From: CAVXZE01 sp964615365
GTDB taxonomy: Bacteria; Myxococcota_A; UBA9160; UBA6930
Assembly (NCBI GenBank): GCA_964615365.1
Contig: CAZTOU010000001.1
Span: 169,322 to 233,321 of the forward strand
Direction of reading: 5' to 3'
Length of the DNA: 64,000 nucleotides
Positions 9,486 to 18,077 of this stretch are shown in pieces. Position 1 is the stretch's first letter. The number at the start of each line of letters is the position of its first letter. The translations under genes and the position numbers were made by a program. Under the pieces are notes generated by a model. It worked only from the letters and a program-made list of their open reading frames with translations. It was not told where the DNA came from and did no database searches.

Positions 9486-11517
9486 CGAGATACCCGAGAC
9501 TGCGAAGCCGCTCGCGGGTGACCGGATCGAGGATGATCTTCCTCTGCCGATAGGCGAGCGTGCCCTCGCGCTCGCGATGGGCGCGGGCAGCGCCTTCCAG
9601 TTGCGCGACGATCACCGGATGCACCTCGGCGAGATTCTCCCGCTCGCCGGGATCGTCTCCCAGGTGGTAGAGCGCCCGCTCTCTCGCGATTCCATCTCGG
9701 CCGATGGCGAGGTCCAGCTTCCACGGACCCGAGATGCACGCGTACAGCATGTACTTGCGGTGATTGGTCTGATTGATCACCACCCGTTCTTCGGGGTCGG
9801 CCGCTCCCGAGATCAACGAGTCGAGATCCAGTCCGAACTGGGCGTCGAGGGGAGGGAGGCCCAGGAGCGACAGCGTGGTCGGCAGCACATCGTAGAGCGA
9901 GACGGGCGTGTCGATGGCGCGGGGTGAGAGCCCCCAGGAGCGCGGAGGCTTGAGCCAGAGCGGGACCTGGATCACGGGCGTGCCCACGTAGACCGCTCCG
10001 TGCCCGGCGATCCCGTGCTCGCCGAAGGCCTCGCCGTGGTCTGAGAGGATCCAGACCAGCGTCTCGTCCCAGCGTCCGCGCTCCTCGAGCGCGTCGAACA
10101 GGCGCGCGAGTTCGACGTCGGTGAAGCGCACCTCGGCGGCGTAGCGCTGGCGCAGGTTCTCGAGCTTCGGCGCCATCTCCGCAGTCAGCAGCGCCGGACT
10201 TTCCGAGAGCCGCAAGAACTTGAAGTACGAGTAGAAATCCTCAGCCCGGTAGGACTCCGGGAGATGCGGCTTGGGGGGGAAGTAGGGACCGTGCGCGTCC
10301 ATCGTCTGGAGGTAGAGGAAGGTCGGTCCCGGAGAGCGATCGAGCAGACGGAGCCCTCGACGACGAAGCTGCGTGATTCGCGGATAGAAGAGCTCCGTGT
10401 CGGCCAGCCCGAGCCGGTAGGAGATTGCGGGGAACGCCGCGGTTGCGAGCTTGAGGATCGTGCTGATCAGGAAGTCCGGTGCGCTGTTCGGGTCCTGCCA
10501 CTCGTCGAATCCCTGATCGTATCCGAGTTGGGGGGACACCTTCGGGTTCGCCGAGATCCCGAGGGTGGCGTAGCCCGCCTCCTGCAGCCGCTCCGCCAGG
10601 GTCGAGACCTCGGGCGGCAGGGATCTGCCCACGACGGTGAAGGGAAGCGAGGTCATGATCCCAGGCATGGCCGGTTCGGTGCGGGTGCTCGTCGAGAAGG
10701 CTTGGGTGAAGCGGAAGAACTCCGATGAGCGCGCGTCGAGGCGAGGGGTGGGGCTCGCACCGTTCGGCTCTCCGCCGAAGTGGTCGGCGCGGAGCGTATC
10801 TACCAGGACGATCAGGACGTCGGGGCGACCGCTCTCGAACCCGGCCTGCTCGGCGGCGGTCGGCTGCGGAGCTCCCACCGCGAATGCCGCCGCCGCGACG
10901 CTGATCAAGGTGAGCGGAGTCCCCCGGCCTCTATGCAGCGTCGCCAGCCCGAGCACCGCCCCGGCCGCGAGGATTGCCAAGACGGCGTCGAGCGGGTGGG
11001 CGTAGCTCAGGGTGTCCAGAACGCCGGTCTTCCCCAAGGCGAGTGCGGCTCCGGCTCGTCGCACGAAGGGGACGAAGAGCAGGGTCCAGGCGATCCAGGC
11101 AGCGGCGGGCCAGGCGCCTCGGAGTCGTCGCGGTAGGAGTCGCGCGAGCGCCGCCAGGCCCCCGAGCGCGATCGCGATACCCAGAGCGGTGACGAATGCC
11201 GCCAGCACCGCAGCGGGAAGACCCCGGCTGTGGAGTGTGCCCTCTGCGACCCGGGCTCCCAGAAAGACGAAGCTCGCTGCGCCGATGGTCAGCCAGCCAG
11301 GCAGGGTGGGCATCTGCGGCCGCCAGGCCGCGAGCGCCGCCGCGGCAATGCCGATCGTCGCAAAGGCGATGATCTGCCAGGGGAGGAAGCGCAGGAACCG
11401 CCAGAGAAGCTCACCGCCGTCGAGACAAGCATCTCCGACGGCGATGTGGACGGTTTCGATTGCGTACCAGAGCAGGCCGATCGCGATGGCGAGAAGCATC
11501 GCGTGGCCTGGGCGCAT
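9478..11517 (-). CDS. Second membrane-anchored sulfatase/phosphotransferase-fold enzyme
   Basis: A 679-residue protein from ATG 11517, chosen because GAGG stands 7 nt upstream and translation then begins just before the first membrane helix; an ATG at 11640 would add 41 residues with no recognisable feature. About five to six helices fill residues 5-215, followed by an alkaline-phosphatase-superfamily domain with VLVDTLRADH (Asp240) and LSDHGEAFGEHG. The nucleophile position is Thr280 (TRTEPAMPG), as in the paralogue at 3520-5409. Two divergent copies in one cluster suggest modification of the same glycan or lipid at two positions. Sulfatase annotation should be treated with caution. Confidence 0.75.
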   Translation of the reverse strand: MRPGHAMLLAIAIGLLWYAIETVHIAVGDACLDGGELLWRFLRFLPWQIIAFATIGIAAAALAAWRPQMPTLPGWLTIGAASFVFLGARVAEGTLHSRGLPAAVLAAFVTALGIAIALGGLAALARLLPRRLRGAWPAAAWIAWTLLFVPFVRRAGAALALGKTGVLDTLSYAHPLDAVLAILAAGAVLGLATLHRGRGTPLTLISVAAAAFAVGAPQPTAAEQAGFESGRPDVLIVLVDTLRADHFGGEPNGASPTPRLDARSSEFFRFTQAFSTSTRTEPAMPGIMTSLPFTVVGRSLPPEVSTLAERLQEAGYATLGISANPKVSPQLGYDQGFDEWQDPNSAPDFLISTILKLATAAFPAISYRLGLADTELFYPRITQLRRRGLRLLDRSPGPTFLYLQTMDAHGPYFPPKPHLPESYRAEDFYSYFKFLRLSESPALLTAEMAPKLENLRQRYAAEVRFTDVELARLFDALEERGRWDETLVWILSDHGEAFGEHGIAGHGAVYVGTPVIQVPLWLKPPRSWGLSPRAIDTPVSLYDVLPTTLSLLGLPPLDAQFGLDLDSLISGAADPEERVVINQTNHRKYMLYACISGPWKLDLAIGRDGIARERALYHLGDDPGERENLAEVHPVIVAQLEGAARAHREREGTLAYRQRKIILDPVTRERLRSLGYLDE

Positions 11518-11664
11518 CGCACCGCCTCGAGGCTCTGCGAGGTGGAGGGGAGCAGGGCTCACTTTGCAGCTCCACGGTGAGTGGACGATCGGGCTCTCGA
11601 CGTTATCAGCATCGACCGGATCAGGCCTCGTCGTGAGCATCGCGGTGTTTTCCCCGCGGGATGA
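11518..11664. other. 147-nt intergenic gap without an identified signal
   Basis: This separates the deacetylase from the membrane sulfatase-fold gene, both read leftwards. On the minus strand a TGATAAC string could be a -10, but no -35 is recognisable. It may separate two transcription units; I see no RNA gene or strong terminator. Confidence 0.3.
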
Positions 11665-12684
11665 TCACTCGCCAGCCTGGCTCAGCAGCAGGTAGAGGGC
11701 GAGCCCGATGACGACGATCACGCCGGCGAGGCCCCCCGCCAGCAGTCGCTTGAGAACGCCAAGGGGGAGGAGATGGCGCAGGGGGGAGGCGTAGATCCTC
11801 TCGCGGAGCGGCATCCAGATTCTCGGGCCGAGCAGGCGCGCGGGGATGCGCTTGGCCAGACTGACGATTCGCCGCTGGACGATGGCTCGTCCACCCAGAC
11901 TCCTGACCAGCTCGCCGAGAGTGGCGCAGCCGTCGACGGGCACGCGCCGCAGGTGGAACGGGTCGGAGCCCCCGTGGATGGTGCCGCTGTCCGAGGTGAA
12001 CACCGCGCGGTAGCCGAGCCGCTCGGCGGCCTCCCGCACCTTCTTCCCGTACCAGTTGAATGGGACGCCGAAGGTGTCGACGGGCTTGCCCAGGATCTCC
12101 TCGAGGACGCGCTTCGATCCGCCGAGCTCCTGTTCGATCTCCGACTCGGCCATCACCGCGAGCGCCTCATGGGTCACGCCGTGGGATCCGATCCCCACCC
12201 CGCCGGCATCGAGCGCTCGCATCTCGCCCGGCGTCACCCGGCGTTGGGCGGCGTTCCCTGCGCGAAAGACCTCGGCATCCGGACTGGTGGTGACGAACAA
12301 GAGGGCGGGGAAGCCGAAGTGCCGGAGGATGGGCAGGGCTCGACTGTGGACGCTCTCGCATCCGTCGTCGAAGGTGATGAGCACCGGCTTCTCGGGCAGC
12401 GACACCCCGCGTTCGATGAAGTCCAGTACGGCGTCGGTGCTCACCGGGTGGTAGCCGTGATCGCGGAGGTACTGCATCTGCGCGCGAAAGCTCTGCTCCG
12501 GGATGCTGAAGCGTTGCTCCATCGGCGGCGTGATTGCTTCGTGCTGCTCCGCGGTGACCAGGCGGTGATAGAGCAGGCAAAGCACGCGATCCCGTCTCTC
12601 CTCGCGGCGACAGGCAACGGCATAGGCCAGGCCCGCGATTCCGAGCAGACCTCCCACTGTGGCCAGAGTTGCGAGCAACGCCAT
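11665..12684 (-). CDS. Polysaccharide deacetylase (NodB-type)
   Basis: A 339-residue membrane protein with one hydrophobic helix at each end (residues 1-22 and about 313-335) and a NodB domain between. The metal and catalytic motifs are intact: ITFDDGCES (the Asp pair) and SHGVTH (the metal His pair). It probably removes N-acetyl groups from an exported polysaccharide or peptidoglycan-like chain. The C-terminal helix is followed by only a few acidic/neutral residues, with no PEP motif or basic tail, so it is not an exosortase substrate. The start ATG has GAGGAC 8 nt upstream. Confidence 0.85.
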   Translation of the reverse strand: MALLATLATVGGLLGIAGLAYAVACRREERRDRVLCLLYHRLVTAEQHEAITPPMEQRFSIPEQSFRAQMQYLRDHGYHPVSTDAVLDFIERGVSLPEKPVLITFDDGCESVHSRALPILRHFGFPALLFVTTSPDAEVFRAGNAAQRRVTPGEMRALDAGGVGIGSHGVTHEALAVMAESEIEQELGGSKRVLEEILGKPVDTFGVPFNWYGKKVREAAERLGYRAVFTSDSGTIHGGSDPFHLRRVPVDGCATLGELVRSLGGRAIVQRRIVSLAKRIPARLLGPRIWMPLRERIYASPLRHLLPLGVLKRLLAGGLAGVIVVIGLALYLLLSQAGE

Positions 12685-12714
12685 TCCGTCGCGTCCTCGA
12701 CCCGAAGAGGCACG

Positions 12715-12740
12715 CCACCTCTCTGACCCCCGTCAGGTGG
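12715..12740. terminator. GC-rich hairpin without U-tract
   Basis: An imperfect inverted repeat (CCAC ... CTGAC-CCCC-GTCAG ... GTGG) lies in the 87-nt gap between a GT4 gene and the deacetylase. It has a 5-bp inner and a 4-bp outer stem and no T-run on either strand, so terminator or mRNA-processing site are both only possible. Confidence 0.25.
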
Positions 12741-12771
12741 TCTGGCGCGCGTAGCGTTCAACCTCGAATCA

Positions 12772-13842
12772 TCATGATAGGTGATCGGGCCCCCGCCGGC
12801 CCTGGCTCACCAGCTCCCCGAGGAGATCCTCGACCCGGCCCCCCACACACGACCACTCGAGTGGCTCGACCAGCGCCCGCGCTCCAGGCGCCCCAGCGGC
12901 CGGAGCAGCGGCGAGGTCCGCCTCCATCTGGGCGGCATCTGCCATGAAGCGCACGTAGGGAGTGTCGGGAAAGAGCCGAGGCAGTCCCTCGAAGTGCGTG
13001 CTCACGACGGGGATCCCGCAGGCGAGTGCTTCGAGAACCGAGAGCGGGACGCCGATGCTGTTGCGCGGATCCCGGGTCGGGAACAGGTAGACGTCGGCGG
13101 CGGCGTAGACGGCCTCGATGCTCGGCAGGTATTCGCACATCACCCGCGCACCCGCGTCGGTGAGAGAGCCGATCAGCTCGGGATCCTGGGGCGTCTCCGG
13201 GCTCCCCACCACCACGAGCTTCCACCCCTGGCGTCGAGCCACCCGACCCATCTCGCCGGGATCCATTCGCTGCGGATTCAGGTGCCCCACGTGCAGGATC
13301 AGCCTCTCTTCCGCCGCGATGTCCAGTTGGCGCCGGCTCTCCGCGCGCTGTTCGACGGACGGAATCGTGTACTTCGCCAGATCGACACCGGCCGGAACGA
13401 ACTCGGCGTGCGCGCCGGCCGCGTTCGATTCCCTTAGCGTCTCGTCGCTCATTGCGAGTACCAGGTCCGGGACCAGTGTCCTCTTGAGCATGCGTTCCCA
13501 TCGTGGGGCCGGGTACGGCTGGGTCAGGAAGCACGCCACCGGCGCGGCTGCAGCGATGCGGAGGACTCGGGCGCGCCAGAAGGTGCGGGCGGTTCCGGAG
13601 GTCCAGGGGACGTAGAGGATGGCCTCGGGTCCGAAGCGCCTCGCCCGGGTGAGCAGCTCGCGGTTGAGAAAGAAGGGGTTCATCGGCACGGAGGTGAAGC
13701 GCGGATCGTCCGCCGCGCTTCGCCCCGAGAGAGCCAGCAGCTCGTGACGTGCCGAAAGCTCCCGGAGGAGCGCCATGGCCAGGTTCTTGATGCCCTCGTC
13801 GCTCCGGCCCGAGAGGCGTTCGCTCACCAGCAGGATCTTCAC
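12772..13842 (-). CDS. GT4-family glycosyltransferase
   Basis: A 356-residue GT-B glycosyltransferase. It begins VKILLVSERLSGRSDEGIKNLAMALLREL, has the linker VPAGVDLAKY, the donor-domain entry ILHVGHLNPQRM, and an E-containing DPRNSIGVPLSVLEALACGIPVV loop. GTG 13842 overlaps the previous stop as GTGA, giving translational coupling with the GT-C-like membrane protein. Further upstream in-frame ATGs add Gly/Arg-rich residues and overlap that gene. It is likely a sugar-adding enzyme of the EPS or glycolipid pathway. Confidence 0.85.
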   Translation of the reverse strand: MKILLVSERLSGRSDEGIKNLAMALLRELSARHELLALSGRSAADDPRFTSVPMNPFFLNRELLTRARRFGPEAILYVPWTSGTARTFWRARVLRIAAAAPVACFLTQPYPAPRWERMLKRTLVPDLVLAMSDETLRESNAAGAHAEFVPAGVDLAKYTIPSVEQRAESRRQLDIAAEERLILHVGHLNPQRMDPGEMGRVARRQGWKLVVVGSPETPQDPELIGSLTDAGARVMCEYLPSIEAVYAAADVYLFPTRDPRNSIGVPLSVLEALACGIPVVSTHFEGLPRLFPDTPYVRFMADAAQMEADLAAAPAAGAPGARALVEPLEWSCVGGRVEDLLGELVSQGRRGPDHLS

Positions 13843-15110
13843 CTCGAATCTCCATCTCCAGCGGGAATCGACCGAACGCCCCCCGCCAGCTGCGCCGCCT
13901 CGACCCACAGCAGCACCAGGAAGAGTACGCCGATCGCGACCAGGAGCGCGCGCAGGGCCACGTGGGCATCACCGAAGGGGAAGTCTTCGCCGAGGATGCG
14001 CACCGCCCAGTTGCCGATGGTGGTCTTGCCCGCGGGCCGCTCCATGGAGAGCGCGAGATCGACGCCGCGGAGGAGCTTGGCGGCGTAGGCGATCCCGCCC
14101 CAGAGGTAGATCAGCCCAGCGTGGGCCCAGCGCAGGGAGGGACGTTCCAGCATGGTGAAGGCCAACAGCAGGAAGGGCAGGCTCCACAACAGGTAGGGAG
14201 GCATGGCCACGGAGATGCCGAGCAGCAGAATCCACAGTGTTCCCGCCGTCGAGAACACCAGCGGGAATCTTCGGCGGTGGGCGAGCCAGCAGAAGAGGAG
14301 CACCAGGGAGCCCGTGGCAAGGGTCGAGGCGGCCTGGATCATCCGTGCGGGCGGTTGGAATCCCAACTCCCAGGCCAGCGCCCAGGCGGAGATCGCGCCG
14401 GTCGGCTCCAGCTCGTAGTCGAGGATCGGCATCAGATCGAAGCGAAGCTCGTGATAGGCGATGTGGGCGGCGAGCACGGCGGCGGGGGCGAGGGCGCATC
14501 GGATCAGCTCGCGGAGGGGACGGGGAGAGGCGAAGGCCAGGGGAACCGCGAGAGCCACGAGGAAGTACTTCCCGGCGATCGCTGCCACCGCAAAGAGCAG
14601 GGGCAAGAGGTTCCAGCGGCCCCGCTCTGCCGCCGCGAAGAGCAGTATTCCGAAGAGGCAGACGTAGGCCTCCTCCTGGGGGAGCACGGCGCTCGCCCCG
14701 ATGATGGAAGGGGAGAGCGCGAACAGCCACAGCGCTGCGCTCTGCCGCGGCCGCGGAGTGCCCCGAGCCGCGGATACGAGCCAGTGGAAGCCCAGCAGCG
14801 CGAGAACACTCCAGCAGAGGGCGCCCAGCCGGATCGCCCAGAAATCGGACCCGGCGGCGAACCAGGGACGAACCAGCAGCCCGAAGAGTGGCGGCAGCAG
14901 CGGTGGGAAGGATCCCCAGGTATCGGCGTGACCGGCGGCCCGGTAGTCACCGAACAGAAGAAAGGGGCTCCGGACCAGCTCCAGCAGGTGAGGTGCGTCG
15001 TCACCGATCTCGCGCCCGCCGCTTGCGGCGGCCAGGATCGCGCTGATCGCGAGATGGGTCGCGATCAGCGCGATCGTCGGAGCGAGCCAGACCGGTCTCT
15101 CGCGGATCAA
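13839..15110 (-). CDS. Polytopic membrane protein, possible GT-C glycosyltransferase
   Basis: A 423-residue, roughly ten-helix membrane protein. Early residues GREIGDDAPHLLELVRSPF place acidic residues in the first periplasmic loop, as in lipid-linked-sugar GT-C enzymes, and the topology fits that class; no family-level motif is certain. TTG 15110 is the only start in frame, because an in-frame TAG lies 12-15 nt upstream. A run of nine G on the coding strand sits 3 nt before it. It heads the leftward glycan gene set and is coupled to the following GT4 gene. Confidence 0.55.
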   Translation of the reverse strand: MIRERPVWLAPTIALIATHLAISAILAAASGGREIGDDAPHLLELVRSPFLLFGDYRAAGHADTWGSFPPLLPPLFGLLVRPWFAAGSDFWAIRLGALCWSVLALLGFHWLVSAARGTPRPRQSAALWLFALSPSIIGASAVLPQEEAYVCLFGILLFAAAERGRWNLLPLLFAVAAIAGKYFLVALAVPLAFASPRPLRELIRCALAPAAVLAAHIAYHELRFDLMPILDYELEPTGAISAWALAWELGFQPPARMIQAASTLATGSLVLLFCWLAHRRRFPLVFSTAGTLWILLLGISVAMPPYLLWSLPFLLLAFTMLERPSLRWAHAGLIYLWGGIAYAAKLLRGVDLALSMERPAGKTTIGNWAVRILGEDFPFGDAHVALRALLVAIGVLFLVLLWVEAAQLAGGVRSIPAGDGDSR

Positions 15111-15112
15111 CT

Positions 15113-15121
15113 CCCCCCCCC
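15113..15121 (+). repeat. C9 homopolymer at the translation start of the GT-C-like gene
   Basis: Nine consecutive C on the plus strand are G9 followed by AG directly before the TTG start at 15110, where the ribosome-binding site should lie. Tracts of this length can slip during replication. It is the longest homopolymer I noticed in the non-coding parts of the window. Confidence 0.6.
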
Positions 15122-15183
15122 GCTATCGCCTTCGACGACCTACCATATCTCATTCACGCAATAGGAGCGGGGAGAGCGCCGGC

Positions 15184-16278
15184 TTGCGGATCCTGATGAT
15201 CTCTCACACCAATGCTCCCTGGACGCCCCCCTACGCCCGATCCCTCCAGGACCGTGGTCACACGGTCCGCGTGATCAGCTTTCACCCCGATCGCATCGAC
15301 GGCGTCGATTCGGACTTCGTCGGTGTCCTTCCCTTCGACAAGTATCGGAACAAGCGCCTGTTTCTGACCCGCCTCTTCCATGTCCGCAGGATCATCCGCG
15401 GCTTCCGGCCGGATCTCGTCTTCGCGCCCTACCTGGTTTCGAACGGTCTGGTGGGGGCGCTGGCCTGGAAGGGGCCCCTCCTGGTCTCGGGGCGCGGTGG
15501 GGACCTTCTCCAGCATCCGGACCACTCACTGTGGCGGCGCGGCATCCACGGGACGACGGTACGATTCGTGTGCCGCCGTGCAGGCCTCGTTCACGTGGTT
15601 GCGCCCCACCTGGAAGCGGTGCTGCGCGGGATGGGAGTGCCGGCCGGGAAGCTCGTGTGCTTTCCCCTGGGTGTGGATCTGAACGCCTTCCATCCCACCA
15701 CGGAGACGCCCCGGCGCGGAGCGACCCGCCTGATCTGTACCCGAAACCACGCGCCCGTATACGACATCCCCACCCTGATCGAGGCACTCGTGCGTCTCAG
15801 GGACGATGGCACGGAGTTCCACTGTACCTTCGCCGGGGGCGGACATCTGCTCGAGGCCCATCGTCGGCGCGCGGAAGAGGCGGGGCTCGCGGATCGCGTC
15901 GAATTCACCGGCTCGCTGCCCCATGAGAAGCTCCCCGGTCTTCTCGCAACGGCGGACGTCTACGTCTCACCGGCTTTGAGCGATGGGGCCAGCTCGTCGT
16001 TGTTCGAGGCGATGGCGACCGGTCTTCTCCCCGTGGTGACGCGGATCGAGGCGAACACCGCGTGGATCCGGCACGGTGAGAACGGCTTGCTGTTCCAGAG
16101 TGGCGAAGCTTCCGACCTCGCCTCCTGCCTTCGCCGGGCCATGGGGGATGGCGCGCTGCGCGAGGGAGCGTTACGGGAGAACCGACGCCTGATCGAAGCC
16201 GAGGGAGACATGCGCCGCAACATGGGGCGGATGGAAGATCTCTTCGAGCGGGTCCTCTCCGGCTACTCGGGCACGTAG
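15184..16278 (+). CDS. GT4-family glycosyltransferase
   Basis: A 364-residue GT4 enzyme starting at TTG 15184, with GGGGAGAG 8-15 nt upstream. It starts with RILMISHTNAPWTPPYARSL, has FPLGVDLNAFHP as the inter-domain linker and ends with the donor-site region SPALSDGASSSLFEAMATGLLPVV. It is divergent from the leftward glycan genes, separated from them by only 73 nt, and its 3' end overlaps epsI by 16 nt tail to tail. The sugar specificity is unknown. Confidence 0.85.
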   Translation: MRILMISHTNAPWTPPYARSLQDRGHTVRVISFHPDRIDGVDSDFVGVLPFDKYRNKRLFLTRLFHVRRIIRGFRPDLVFAPYLVSNGLVGALAWKGPLLVSGRGGDLLQHPDHSLWRRGIHGTTVRFVCRRAGLVHVVAPHLEAVLRGMGVPAGKLVCFPLGVDLNAFHPTTETPRRGATRLICTRNHAPVYDIPTLIEALVRLRDDGTEFHCTFAGGGHLLEAHRRRAEEAGLADRVEFTGSLPHEKLPGLLATADVYVSPALSDGASSSLFEAMATGLLPVVTRIEANTAWIRHGENGLLFQSGEASDLASCLRRAMGDGALREGALRENRRLIEAEGDMRRNMGRMEDLFERVLSGYSGT

Positions 16279-16931
16279 CGTGGGAGCAGCGGAACCACCT
16301 GGGAGGCCAGCTCCAGAAGCGCCGCCTCCGCGCGCTCCTCGTCCTTGCGGATCATCTGTACCGAAAAGCGCACCAGACTGCCGTCGGTGCGGCTTTGCGT
16401 GGCCCGGTCCCAGAAGAGGTGCATCATCTTCAGGTAGTCTTCCGCGATCACGTGGCCGCGGGACTGATACCAGTAGTAGGTGAGCTGGCGCTGGTTGCCC
16501 TTGGCGATCACCAGCCGGTTCACCCTGGCGGGCCCTCCGGGAAGACCCGGCAGGTCGAGCTCGATGGTGCGGGTATCGATCACGTCCCAGCCCGCGCCGG
16601 GCAGGCAGTGCTTCGGGAGGTGGATGGCGCTCCGGCTGAGGCCGCCGCCGCTCTTGCGGATCTGGGTCTCGTGGTAGCCGACGTAGACGTTGACCAAGGC
16701 CGGCGGATTTCCCCCGACCCTCCGGAAGCCGCAGAGGAAGACGTCGCTGGCACCGAGGACGTCAGCGACGTCTGGGGTGATCTCTCCTCGCTCGTCACAG
16801 ACCCAGCCATCGAGCTGGAGGGGGAAGCTCTCGAAGCTCTCTCGCGGCAGACTCACCTCGGTTCGCGCGAAGAAGTGGTACACGTAGGCGTGGAGCGCCA
16901 GGAAGAGCACGGCTGCTGCAATCCGGGTCAT
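16263..16931 (-). CDS. epsI: Exosortase-associated protein EpsI
   Basis: A 222-residue protein with an N-terminal signal anchor (residues 4-22) and the EpsI/DUF3485 pattern: LDGWVCDERGEI, VNVYVGYHETQ, IHLPKHCLPGAGWDV and the TYYWYQSRGHVIAEDY segment. ATG 16931 is fused to the exosortase stop as ATGA. In many XrtA systems EpsI is the C-terminal domain of the exosortase; here it is a separate, translationally coupled gene. EpsI's function is unresolved, but it always accompanies exosortases and exopolysaccharide genes. Confidence 0.9.
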   Translation of the reverse strand: MTRIAAAVLFLALHAYVYHFFARTEVSLPRESFESFPLQLDGWVCDERGEITPDVADVLGASDVFLCGFRRVGGNPPALVNVYVGYHETQIRKSGGGLSRSAIHLPKHCLPGAGWDVIDTRTIELDLPGLPGGPARVNRLVIAKGNQRQLTYYWYQSRGHVIAEDYLKMMHLFWDRATQSRTDGSLVRFSVQMIRKDEERAEAALLELASQVVPLLPRYVPE

Positions 16932-17845
16932 GTTGCCTTCCTCCGCGCTCGGCCGCCCCCCCAGCGCCTGGGCCAGAACATCGCGAGCAGCCACGCCTCC
17001 AGCAGGAGCAGGAGGAAGGCGATTCCGAAGGTGAAGAGCCCCTCGGTCTGGTGGATCCAGCCGCTCGCCGCCTCCTTGCCCAGGTAGTGGGTGAGGCCTC
17101 CGGTCAGCGCGACGCGGAAGGCGTTCACCAGGATCGCGATGGGAATCGCGGAGAGCACGATGATGATGCGCTCCGCCGCCGACTTGCGGAAGAAGTAGGC
17201 GAAGATCACTCCCAGCGTGATGAGCGCCGTCAGTGACCGCAGCCCGCTGCAGGCCTCCGCGACGAAGAGCTGGGTGTTCGCCAGGTGGATGATGTTCCCC
17301 TCGCGCAGCGCGGGGATCTCGAACAGGTAGAGGGCGTTCACCGCGAAGTCCGTCGCCATCAGCTGGAGCGGGAAGGCCACCACGTTCACCACGGATCGGG
17401 GCAGCGGGACCATCAAGAACAGGAAGAGCAGCGGGAAGGCGAGGATGCGGAAGGTCCGGCGACCCAGCAGTAGCACCACCAGCCCGATCACGGTGAACAC
17501 GAAGGAGATCCGCATGTTCATGAGCTCGATGCCCAGGCGGCCGATCAGGAGCGTCGTGGTTCCCATGGCGAGGGGGAGCAGGCCCAGCCAGCTTCCCGAG
17601 AACTCCACGCGGCGGAGCTTCGGCAGCCGCTCCCAGGCGAACCAGAGGGCGAGGGGCACGATCAGGAAGCCGTGGGAGTAGTCGTCGTCCCAGGACCACT
17701 GATGGACCATGTAGGCGAGAATCGGAGCGTAGACGAGGATCGCGGCTCCGATCAGCACCCAGAGGCTGTAGAGCGTGAAGCGGCGGGAGTGCTGGAGACC
17801 GTCCGCCCCGCTCTCCACCGCTTTCACCTCGACTTCGGTGGTCAA
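16928..17845 (-). CDS. xrt: Exosortase (transmembrane cysteine transpeptidase)
   Basis: A 305-residue protein with about eight membrane helices and all three catalytic residues of the exosortase/archaeosortase family: Cys199 in VAEACSGLRS, Arg244 in NAFRVALTG and His265 in IHQTEG. It would cleave C-terminal PEP-CTERM-like signals and transfer the substrates, probably to an EPS or lipid anchor. The start is TTG 17845 with GGGGCGGAG just upstream. It lies in a set with epsI, a carbamoyltransferase and small membrane proteins, probably driven by the leftward sigma54 promoter at 20239-20255. The subtype (XrtA versus a class with separate EpsI) is not settled. Confidence 0.93.
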   Translation of the reverse strand: MTTEVEVKAVESGADGLQHSRRFTLYSLWVLIGAAILVYAPILAYMVHQWSWDDDYSHGFLIVPLALWFAWERLPKLRRVEFSGSWLGLLPLAMGTTTLLIGRLGIELMNMRISFVFTVIGLVVLLLGRRTFRILAFPLLFLFLMVPLPRSVVNVVAFPLQLMATDFAVNALYLFEIPALREGNIIHLANTQLFVAEACSGLRSLTALITLGVIFAYFFRKSAAERIIIVLSAIPIAILVNAFRVALTGGLTHYLGKEAASGWIHQTEGLFTFGIAFLLLLLEAWLLAMFWPRRWGGGRARRKAT

Positions 17846-17876
17846 CGTCTCCGCCCCTCGCTGCGGACGCTATCGG

Positions 17877-18029
17877 CTAGAACAGCGCGTAGATGAAGGG
17901 TGCCACCGCGGATCCTTCGGTGAGCACGATGAGCGCGGAGAGAAGGATCATCGTGACGAAGATAGGCCCCAGCCACCACTTCTTTCGGACCCGCATGAAG
18001 GCCCAGAGTTCACGGAGAATTGACGTCAT
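17877..18029 (-). CDS. DUF5989-type small membrane protein
   Basis: A 50-residue reading frame: MTSILRELWAFMRVRKKWWL, then a single hydrophobic helix ending LTEGSAVAPFIYALF. The start has GAGGGA 7 nt upstream. The basic-aromatic MRVRKKWWL patch before one helix and the APFIYxLF end match the DUF5989 family, which is typically encoded beside NodU-type carbamoyltransferases. It lies between the carbamoyltransferase and the exosortase on the same strand, 48 and 31 nt from them. No biochemical role is known. Confidence 0.8.
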   Translation of the reverse strand: MTSILRELWAFMRVRKKWWLGPIFVTMILLSALIVLTEGSAVAPFIYALF

Positions 18030-18077
18030 CGAGAGTCCCTCGTTTCTTTACCGTTGCCCCGCGAAGGCGGTGCCGGT

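Noticed and set aside
12313..12684. Deacetylase considered as an exosortase substrate because of its C-terminal helix
   Set aside because: The tail ends in SQAGE with no basic residues and no PEP-like tripeptide before the helix, which itself lies near 11665-11745. The substrate call was dropped.
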